A stretch of DNA of 5,122 nt from contig CALKTZ010000778.1 of the NCBI GenBank assembly GCA_937997355.1, positions 1-5,122 of the forward strand. Direction: 5' to 3'. This document shows, piece after piece, positions 1 through 3,956 of the stretch. Numbering within the stretch: position 1 is the stretch's first letter; the number at the start of each line of letters is the position of its first letter. A program made the translations under genes and the position numbers. The notes beneath the pieces are model-generated. The model saw only the letters and a program-made list of their open reading frames with translations, was not told where the DNA came from and made no database searches. This DNA comes from an uncultured Planctomycetales bacterium (lineage in GTDB: Bacteria > Planctomycetota > Planctomycetia > Isosphaerales > Isosphaeraceae).

Positions 1-111
1 TTCGAAGGACTCCATCAATCTACGGCGCGCGTCGAACGGTTGCAAGGTCGCCCGGCGCGGAGGTTTCGACGGCCGAGCTGGTAGGCTCGGGGTGGAAAGT
101 TGCGAAGGGAG
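1..111. other. Left-edge sequence with no supported gene
   Basis: Nothing in this stretch can be assigned. It contains a 6-bp inverted repeat with a 6-nt loop (73-90). A plus-strand reading frame is open from the edge to a TAG at 82-84, but its translation is arginine-rich with no recognisable motif. A minus-strand ATG at 13-15 could start a gene running out of the window, but it has no clear ribosome binding site. It is best treated as flank of rnpB. Confidence 0.4.
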
Positions 112-137
112 AAAAATGAGAGGATCGTCGCGGGGGT
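112..137 (-). terminator. Possible rnpB 3' end: P1 stem followed by a U-run
   Basis: In the rnpB direction the 3' strand of P1 (137 down to 118) is followed directly by AUUUUU (117 down to 112). A strong stem followed by a U-run resembles an intrinsic terminator, but the partner strand of P1 lies about 480 nt upstream, so this is not a classical local hairpin. It may simply mark the processing end of the RNA. A separate 6-bp hairpin further along (CCGAGC/GCTCGG, 73-90) has no U-run after it. Confidence 0.3.
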
Positions 138-621
138 ATAAGCCGGATTCTGTCCGAGCCGGGTCATCCATTTTCGTCCCGGCCCGGGATGATCATTTCT
201 CTGGGACGATGGTTGCCCATCGCCTCAAGCGACCTACCCGGAAGTGGTTTTGACGGATCGGGCCGATCCGCGAGCGGCGAATCCCGAGGGATTGCCCCCC
301 TTCCTTCCCTATTTGGTCTTGCTCCCGGTGGGGTTTACCGAGCCAGGCCGGTCGCCCGGCCTGCTGGTGAGCTCTTACCTCGCCGTTTCACCCTTACCGC
401 GAAGAAGCCATCGCACGGCAAGCCGCACGACGATTCCTCCGAGGCGGTCTATTCTCTGTGGCACTTTCCCTACCCGAACCGAAGCCCGGGCGGTGGGCGT
501 TACCCACCACCGTACCCTGCGGAGTCCGGACTTTCCTCCGCGGCATGCCTTCAACATCCGGGTCGAAATTCGCCCGAACGCCGAACGCCACGGCGATCAT
601 CACCCCCGCCACGATCCTCTC
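118..621 (-). ncRNA. rnpB: RNase P RNA (bacterial, A-type-like), enlarged
   Basis: This is the catalytic RNA subunit of ribonuclease P, which removes 5' leaders from precursor tRNAs. Read on the minus strand, it shows the conserved blocks in order. The 5' core GGAGGAAAGTCCGGACTCC is complementary to 521-539. Next come CACAGAGAATAGACCGCC, then GGTAAGGGTGAAACGGCGAGG, then GGTAAGAGCTCACC. The L15 tRNA-CCA-binding loop GGTAAACCCC is complementary to 330-339, followed by GAGCAAGACCAAATAGGG, GGGTAGGTCGCTTGAGGC, and the 3' block ACAGAATCCGGCTTAT near 136-154. Helix P1 is formed by 602-621 with 118-137: 19 pairs with one G-G mismatch. This fixes both ends and gives about 504 nt, against roughly 380 in E. 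coli. The extra length is mainly between the AAATAGGG and GGGTAGG blocks (P16/P17 area, about 240-308) and in a P19-like arm (about 164-192). A GCGA tetraloop closes a GGCCGG/CCGGCC helix in the P13/P14 area. Identity is certain; the exact ends are inferred from P1. Confidence 0.97.
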
Positions 622-627
622 ACCACA

Positions 628-657
628 ATCATACGAATCGTCCACCCGCCGGGACAA
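628..657 (-). promoter_or_regulatory. Sigma70-like promoter of rnpB
   Basis: On the minus strand a -35 box TTGTCC (complement of 652-657) and a -10 box TATGAT (complement of 628-633) are separated by 18 bp. The -10 box ends seven bases before 621, the first base of the long P1 stem, so the predicted start of transcription coincides with the structural 5' end of the RNA. The boxes match the consensus at 4/6 and 5/6. The agreement with the RNA end is the main support; no experimental start site is available. Confidence 0.7.
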
Positions 658-703
658 GGCGGGGACCGCCGTCGACCGGCCACAACAGCCGAAATCTTGA
701 ATG

Positions 704-813
704 AACTTGCCGTTTAACTTTGAGGGTTGTAGCGATTTGGTAAATCTAAATTGGAGATTTTTGATTTATCTAAATAACCTAAACATCCTATACTTCCTGT
801 AGCTTGAATCATC
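704..813. promoter_or_regulatory. AT-rich divergent spacer with overlapping repeats
   Basis: This block is far richer in A+T than the sequence around it and separates the divergently transcribed rnpB from the deacylase gene. It holds an inverted repeat AAATCT (742-747) / AGATTT (755-760) and an overlapping one TAAATC (741-746) / GATTTA (763-768), which would be mutually exclusive hairpins. It also has a direct repeat TCTAAAT at 745-751 and 769-775. No open frame here looks coding. The likely role is as the promoter region of the rightward gene; any regulator is unknown. Confidence 0.45.
789..801 (+). promoter_or_regulatory. Possible -10 box for the deacylase gene
   Basis: TATACT at 789-794 matches the -10 consensus at 5/6 and would place the start of transcription near 801, giving a leader of about 28 nt that contains the ribosome binding site. 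No good -35 box lies at the ideal distance: TTTATC at 765-770 has an 18-bp spacer but matches poorly, and TTGATT at 761-766 is 22 bp away. The AT-rich surroundings favour a promoter, but the box assignment is tentative. Confidence 0.35.
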
Positions 814-828
814 TTGAGGAGTCGCACC

Positions 829-1326
829 ATGTCGATCGTGGATTTCTTGCAGAGTCGTCGAATCCGGTTTGAGACTTTGTTGCACCGGCCGACATCATCG
901 GCGACGAAGCTCGCGCAGAGCATTCATGTCCCGGGGCGAGAGGTGGCCAAGACGGTCCTCGTCAAGGCGGGTGAGAGCTATTGCCTGGCGGTCTTGCCGG
1001 CAACCTCGCGCATCGACCTGGAACGCCTGGGGCAGATTCTCGGCGTCCCGGCATCGAGCGTAAGCCTGGCGCGTGGGAACGAGCTGGGCCGATTCTTCGG
1101 CGATTGCGAGCTGGGAGCGGTCCCTCCGTTCGGTCGGCTTTACGGGCTCCCCACGGTGGTCGACACGAGCTTATCCGGTTCGGCGGAGATCGTGATCCCG
1201 GCGAATCAGCGGCATCTCGGCCTTCGCCTGCGTTATCGAGACTTCGAGGCGGTCGAGTCTCCCCATCGGGCGCGATTCGCCCAGCCGATCGGCAAGCCCC
1301 TCGAAAAAGGGGACATTGCAAAATAA
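829..1326 (+). CDS. YbaK/EbsC-family aminoacyl-tRNA deacylase
   Basis: This 165-aa protein belongs to the YbaK/ProX/EbsC editing-domain family, stand-alone cytosolic enzymes that hydrolyse mischarged aminoacyl-tRNAs (in characterised members Cys-tRNA(Pro) or Ala-tRNA(Pro)). It shows the family pattern: an N-terminal helix-strand start, then GREVAKTVLVKAG (36-48) with Lys41 in the place of the conserved lysine. YCLAVLPATSRIDL (51-64) follows, and then the G-rich active-site loop CELGAVPPFG (93-102), followed by LYGLPTVVD (104-112). The length is normal for single-domain members. The ATG at 829 is preferred to an upstream TTG because TTGAGGAG (814-821) is a good ribosome binding site seven bases ahead of it. 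The last codons (LEKGDIAK and the stop) overlap the 13-bp end repeat of the downstream transposase element, so the native C-terminus may have been replaced. Substrate specificity cannot be read from the sequence. Confidence 0.88.
   Translation: MSIVDFLQSRRIRFETLLHRPTSSATKLAQSIHVPGREVAKTVLVKAGESYCLAVLPATSRIDLERLGQILGVPASSVSLARGNELGRFFGDCELGAVPPFGRLYGLPTVVDTSLSGSAEIVIPANQRHLGLRLRYRDFEAVESPHRARFAQPIGKPLEKGDIAK
1305..1317 (+). repeat. Left inverted end of the RAYT element
   Basis: AAAAGGGGACATT is the perfect reverse complement of 2142-2154. It is read in the deacylase frame as codons for the EKGDI region near the C-terminus, and the stop codon of that gene (1324-1326) lies seven bases beyond it. 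A chance 13-bp inverted match placed so close to both sides of one transposase gene is unlikely. Confidence 0.75.
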
Positions 1327-1337
1327 TCGGCAAAATT

Positions 1338-1375
1338 GGAGAATCTACGAATTCTTGATTGATTCTCGATTCTCC
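1338..1375. repeat. Subterminal inverted repeat and tandem GATTCTC
   Basis: GGAGAATC (1338-1345) and GATTCTCC (1368-1375) form a perfect 8-bp inverted repeat with a 22-nt loop. The right arm is part of a tandem 7-bp repeat GATTCTC-GATTCTC (1361-1374), so GAGAATC (1339-1345) could pair with either copy. It lies between the left end of the element and the transposase start, where RAYT transposases commonly have structured recognition sequences. It could also affect translation of the gene, which starts 17 bp downstream. Confidence 0.5.
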
Positions 1376-1391
1376 TTCGACCGAGTTGACC

Positions 1392-2069
1392 ATGCCACGA
1401 ACCGCGCGGGCCTCGGCCGGCGGGTATTGCTACCATGTCTTGAATCGCGGCAATGCCCAGACCCAGATTTTCCACGAGCCCAACGATTACCGCGCGTTTC
1501 TGGCGATGATGGCCGAGGCCTCGCTTCGCATCCCGATGCGGATCGTGGCCTATTGCCTGATGCCGAATCATTTTCACCTGGTTCTTTGGCCCATCGCGGA
1601 TGGCGACCTCAGTCGCTGGATGCACTGGCTCCTCACCAAGCATGTCCGTCGCTATCTCCAATATCACCAGTTAACCGGGCATATCTGGCAGGGGCGTTTC
1701 AAGGCATTCCCGATCGAGGAAGATCCCCATCTCCTGGCGGTGATCCGCTACGTCGAGCGGAATCCGCTCCGCGCCGGGCTTGTCGAACGGGCCGAGCGTT
1801 GGCCCTGGTCGAGCCTCGGTTGTGCCGGGCATCCCGAGAACCCGGCCGTCCGCCTCGATCCCGGACCGGTCCCCCGTGGCGGGCAATGGGCCGAACATGT
1901 CAACGCGACTCTCTACGAGACGGAAGTCATTCGTTCCGAAGAAGATCGGATACGCCTGTGCCTCAATCGAGGCCGCCCCTACGGGCATGACCAGTGGACC
2001 GAGACGACCGCCAAGAACCTCGGATTGGAGTCGAGCCTACGCAATCGAGGCCGCCCCCGGAAAGGGTAA
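1392..2069 (+). CDS. REP-associated tyrosine transposase (Y1_Tnp/IS200-like)
   Basis: This 225-aa protein is a single-strand HUH transposase of the IS200/RAYT group. It cuts DNA through one catalytic tyrosine, forming a 5'-phosphotyrosine link. In order, it shows the start GGYCYHVLNRGN (10-21) and then the metal-binding HUH motif in MPNHFHLVLWP (57-67), with His60 and His62. TGHIWQGRFKAFPI (95-108) follows, then the catalytic Tyr120 in VIRYVERNPLRAGLV (117-131). The basic C-terminal tail has two RGRP motifs (193-196 and 219-222) around an LGLESSLR helix, as is typical of RAYTs. All key residues are present, so it may be active. The ATG at 1392 is chosen because homologues begin with this MPR-type start; the upstream in-frame TTG (1359) would only add residues encoded by the subterminal repeat. 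The ribosome binding site is weak. RAYTs are often single-copy, domesticated genes that spread REP sequences; whether this one does so is inferred. Confidence 0.92.
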   Translation: MPRTARASAGGYCYHVLNRGNAQTQIFHEPNDYRAFLAMMAEASLRIPMRIVAYCLMPNHFHLVLWPIADGDLSRWMHWLLTKHVRRYLQYHQLTGHIWQGRFKAFPIEEDPHLLAVIRYVERNPLRAGLVERAERWPWSSLGCAGHPENPAVRLDPGPVPRGGQWAEHVNATLYETEVIRSEEDRIRLCLNRGRPYGHDQWTETTAKNLGLESSLRNRGRPRKG

Positions 2070-2141
2070 ATTGCTCGGCTAAATCAAAACGGTGTAAATT
2101 TCCCATTCTTCCGAAAATTTCTATTGTTTGAATTATATGAG
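2070..2141. other. AT-rich 3' flank of the transposase gene
   Basis: This 72-bp AT-rich stretch inside the element contains AAATTT at 2096-2101 and again within 2114-2120, a weak self-complementary pair. No open frame is supported. By analogy with RAYT elements it may carry part of the right-end recognition structure. TTGTTTGAATTATATGAG (2124-2141) has promoter-like composition and could feed ald, but no well-spaced pair of boxes is convincing. Confidence 0.35.
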
Positions 2142-2154
2142 AATGTCCCCTTTT
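2142..2154 (-). repeat. Right inverted end of the RAYT element
   Basis: AATGTCCCCTTTT is the perfect reverse complement of the left end at 1305-1317. Base composition changes from AT-rich inside this repeat to GC-rich within about 15 bp outside it, in the ald leader, which supports a boundary here. Confidence 0.75.
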
Positions 2155-2160
2155 CTAAGC

Positions 2161-2189
2161 TTGATTCCGGCGGCGGGCTCTGCTGGAAT
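2161..2189 (+). promoter_or_regulatory. Weak candidate promoter for ald
   Basis: TTGATT (2161-2166) and TGGAAT (2184-2189) lie 17 bp apart just outside the element and 32 bp before the ald start. Each matches the sigma70 consensus at 4/6. If the element inserted into an older promoter region, ald may now use this or an element-borne promoter. It is a guess based on spacing only. Confidence 0.25.
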
Positions 2190-2221
2190 GAAGGTGGCTT
2201 TGCGCGAAGGGGAGGCGGGCG

Positions 2222-3328
2222 ATGATTGTCGGGGTGCCGAAAGAGATCAAGTCGGACGAGTATCGAGTGTCCATGCTCCCGGTGGGGGTGGAGGAACTGA
2301 CTCACGCCGGCCATTCGGTCCTGGTAGAAGTCGGGGCCGGCTCGGGGAGCGGAATCGACGACGCCTTGTATGCCCGGGCGGGGGCCAGGCTGGTCGACAA
2401 TGCCGCCGAGATCTGGAAGACGGCCGATCTCGTGGTGAAGGTGAAGGAGCCGCAACCAAGCGAATGGCCCTTGCTCCGGCCGGGGCAGGTGCTCTTCACC
2501 TACTTTCACTTCGCGGCCGACGAAGCTTTGACGAAGGCGGTCATCGAGTCGCAAATCGTCGCGATTGCCTATGAAACAATCCGGGATGCTCGCGGAGGCT
2601 TGCCGCTCCTCACGCCGATGAGCGAGGTGGCCGGCCGGATGAGCATCCAGGAAGGGGCCAAGTTCCTGGAGCGCCCGCAGGAAGGGCGCGGGATCTTGCT
2701 GGCGGGGGTGCCGGGAGTCGCGCCGGCCGAGGTGGCGATCCTGGGCGGGGGCGTGGTCGGGTCGAATGCGGCCAAGGTTGCCGCTGGGCTCGGCGCGAAC
2801 GTGAAGATCCTCGATGTCAACCTCGACCGCCTGCGCTATCTCGACGACATCATGCCCCCGAACGTGACGACCCTCTTCTCCGACCGTCACACGATCCTGG
2901 AATCGATCGAGCGCGCCGATCTCGTGGTCGGCGCGGTGCTGATCACCGGGGCGCGTGCGCCTCGGCTGGTCCGCCGCGAAGACCTGGCTTTCATGAAGAA
3001 TGGGGCGGTGATCGTCGACGTGGCGATCGATCAGGGGGGATGCGTTGAATCGAGCCGCCCCACCACGCACCGTCAGCCGACGTTCGTGGTCGAAGGGGTC
3101 GTCCATTATTGCGTCACGAACATGCCGGGGGCGGTCGGGCGGACCAGCACCTATGCCCTCTGCAACGTGACCCTCCCGTATGTGCTCCTCCTGGCGTCTC
3201 GGGGATGGCAGGCCGCCGCCGCCGGACAGCCTGGGCTCGCCGAGGGGGTGAACATCGACCGAGGGCGGGTCACGAATCGGGCGGTCGCCCACACGTTCGA
3301 CCTCCCCTTCGTCTCGCTGGAAACATGA
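2222..3328 (+). CDS. ald: Alanine dehydrogenase
   Basis: This 368-aa cytosolic enzyme catalyses the NAD-dependent oxidative deamination of L-alanine to pyruvate and ammonium, and the reverse. The family is normally hexameric and about 370 aa, so this copy is full length. Residues equivalent to the known active site sit at the family positions: Arg15 in KSDEYR, Lys75 in VVKVKEP and His96 in FTYFHF for pyruvate binding and catalysis, and Asp270 in VDVAIDQGG. The Rossmann fold starts with VAILGGGVVGSNAA (171-184), and Asp198 at the end of the next strand is consistent with NAD rather than NADP preference. The C-terminal part has VVHYCVTNMPGAVGRTSTYAL (293-313), characteristic of Ald. Saccharopine dehydrogenases and transhydrogenases share the fold but not this combination. 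The start is set by a strong GGGGAGG (2209-2215) six bases before the ATG. The gene follows the RAYT element by 67 bp and precedes the small acidic-protein gene by 55 bp. Confidence 0.96.
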   Translation: MIVGVPKEIKSDEYRVSMLPVGVEELTHAGHSVLVEVGAGSGSGIDDALYARAGARLVDNAAEIWKTADLVVKVKEPQPSEWPLLRPGQVLFTYFHFAADEALTKAVIESQIVAIAYETIRDARGGLPLLTPMSEVAGRMSIQEGAKFLERPQEGRGILLAGVPGVAPAEVAILGGGVVGSNAAKVAAGLGANVKILDVNLDRLRYLDDIMPPNVTTLFSDRHTILESIERADLVVGAVLITGARAPRLVRREDLAFMKNGAVIVDVAIDQGGCVESSRPTTHRQPTFVVEGVVHYCVTNMPGAVGRTSTYALCNVTLPYVLLLASRGWQAAAAGQPGLAEGVNIDRGRVTNRAVAHTFDLPFVSLET

Positions 3329-3383
3329 TCTCTCGTTTTTTTGCTTTTTGGACCACCGATCAAATCAATAAGGATGGACTGCG
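3329..3383 (+). other. T-rich gap between ald and the acidic-protein gene
   Basis: The gap contains seven T (3336-3342) and five T (3345-3349) in a row, but no stable hairpin precedes them, so an intrinsic terminator is not supported. AAGGA (3370-3374) is the ribosome binding site of the next gene. The short gap and shared strand allow co-transcription with ald. Confidence 0.4.
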
Positions 3384-3701
3384 ATGAGCCCAGGCAAGTA
3401 CGACAATCATCAAGGGAACGAAAGCAGTGAGTTGAGCCAGGAAGATGTCGAGAATGCGCTTGAAGAAGCCCTCGAACTCGACACGCAAAGCCAGATCTTC
3501 CTGGAGATGAGGAAGCAGAACCTGGAACTGCTCAAGATCGCCGCGAAGGTCGCCGGCTACAGCGGCGATCACCCCCCGCTCAAGCCGGGAGACGTCAAGA
3601 ACGCCCTGCGGAATATCTGGGACATCTACTCGGAAGTTTATACCTGGGTGGATCCCGAGGAATCGCAGGAAGACGAGGAGATGGAAGAAGAGGAGGATTG
3701 A
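3384..3701 (+). CDS. Small acidic-tailed protein of unknown function
   Basis: I do not recognise this 105-aa protein. It has no signal peptide, no membrane segment and no cysteine, so a soluble cytosolic protein is likely. Residues 17-55 are predicted amphipathic helix, from LSQEDVENALEEAL through IFLEMRKQNLELLKIAAKV. A loop with Gly and Pro (58-69) follows, then a second helical stretch, VKNALRNIWDIYSEVYTWVD (71-90). The last 16 residues (90-105) contain 12 Asp or Glu and are probably disordered. Coding is supported by the AAGGA site (3370-3374) nine bases before the ATG, an uninterrupted frame whose ends coincide with gene spacing, and a plausible helical composition. The acidic tail could bind basic partners such as ribosomal proteins, DNA-binding proteins or metal ions, but this is speculation. 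It may be co-transcribed with ald, or have its own unrecognised promoter. Confidence 0.8.
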   Translation: MSPGKYDNHQGNESSELSQEDVENALEEALELDTQSQIFLEMRKQNLELLKIAAKVAGYSGDHPPLKPGDVKNALRNIWDIYSEVYTWVDPEESQEDEEMEEEED

Positions 3702-3717
3702 CTACCTGCTTCGCGAA

Positions 3718-3736
3718 GGATCAACGACGTTGATCC
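3718..3736 (+). terminator. Compact hairpin after the acidic-protein gene
   Basis: GGATCAAC (3718-3725) and GTTGATCC (3729-3736) form a perfect 8-bp stem with a 3-nt loop, starting 16 bp after the stop codon; CGC (3712-3714) / GCG (3737-3739) could extend it with a bulge. No U-run follows, so it is at best an atypical terminator, or a structure protecting the mRNA 3' end. The placement directly after a gene end is the main reason to list it. Confidence 0.4.
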
Positions 3737-3759
3737 GCGTGACTGGACAGAAAGCCGAA

Positions 3760-3811
3760 GCGAAAATGGGACTGGCTCGACGGTACTCCGCGTGCCCGTC
3801 CCATTTTTCGC
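3760..3811. repeat. REP-like long hairpin (possible bidirectional terminator)
   Basis: AAAATGGGAC (3763-3772) pairs perfectly with GTCCCATTTT (3798-3807). GCG (3760-3762) and CGC (3809-3811) extend the stem past one bulged T. Inside, GGC/GCC and CG/CG pairs continue it across mismatches to an 11-nt loop (3780-3790). The arms share AAAA-N-GGGAC with the ends of the RAYT element in this window, differing at one base, which fits a REP or small non-autonomous repeat. A-run and T-run flanks also make it look like a bidirectional intrinsic terminator, and both roles could apply. Confidence 0.6.
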
Positions 3812-3956
3812 GCGACCGTGCGGTGAACCCGGCAAGGGAGACCATCGTTCGTCGTTTTCGGCGGGGTCGGGAGGCCCGTGCCGACCAGGAATGTGCAATG
3901 GCTCCGCCCATCAAGAAATTCGTACCGACCCGTACCGATACCGAAGTGCTCGCAAC

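Larger units (their letters stand above)
1305..2154 (+). mobile_element. RAYT/IS200-like element with 13-bp inverted ends
   Basis: An 850-bp unit is bounded by a perfect 13-bp inverted repeat, AAAAGGGGACATT (1305-1317) and AATGTCCCCTTTT (2142-2154). It encloses one Y1 (HUH) transposase gene and AT-rich non-coding flanks. An ATAAT motif is also kept at the same distance inside each end (1323-1327 and, inverted, 2132-2136), so the similarity extends weakly beyond the 13 bp. Autonomous IS200/IS605 elements lack true terminal inverted repeats, whereas REP-associated tyrosine transposases are typically flanked by inverted REP copies; this layout fits the latter. The left end lies in the last codons of the deacylase gene and the right end lies 67 bp before ald. 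No target-site duplication was seen. The boundaries are an inference from the repeat. Confidence 0.7.
3702..3956. other. 255-bp spacer before mtnA with hairpins
   Basis: No gene is supported here. The mtnA frame is open back to 3792, but the added residues have no family counterpart. The spacer holds a short hairpin (3718-3736), a larger REP-like hairpin (3760-3811) and a 6-bp stem GGTCGG (3865-3870) / CCGACC (3881-3886). It also holds a run of TACCGA repeats (3923-3944). I could not fit it to a SAM or other known riboswitch, even though mtnA belongs to sulfur metabolism and such leaders are sometimes riboswitch-controlled. A clear sigma70 promoter was not found. Confidence 0.5.

Noticed and set aside
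1..84. Open plus-strand frame ending in TAG, as the 3' end of a gene
   Set aside because: Only 27 codons are visible, they are arginine-rich with no recognisable motif, and the same region is open in a second frame.
189..717. Overlapping open frames of up to 171 aa on both strands
   Set aside because: They lie within rnpB, whose conserved RNA blocks explain the sequence; the translations are Arg/Pro/Ser-rich with no motif.
714..923. 69-codon minus-strand frame covering the AT-rich spacer
   Set aside because: It overlaps the start of the deacylase gene antisense, and no ribosome binding site or motif supports it.
2084..3292. 402-codon minus-strand open frame
   Set aside because: It is antisense to ald, which has all catalytic residues. 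Long antisense frames are expected in GC-rich coding DNA, and the translation is His/Arg/Asp-rich without a domain.
3336..3349. T-runs after ald as an intrinsic terminator
   Set aside because: No stable stem lies directly upstream of the T-runs.
3820..3890. Possible small SRP RNA or riboswitch around GGTGAACCCGGCAAGGGAGACC
   Set aside because: It vaguely resembles an SRP RNA segment, but the conserved GGAAG-GGAGCAGC apical loop is missing and no flanking helix closes it.
3792..3956. N-terminal extension of mtnA by 55 residues
   Set aside because: The family starts close to the residue encoded at 3957. The extension is Pro/Gly/Arg/Ser-rich, overlaps the REP-like hairpin and has no homologous counterpart.
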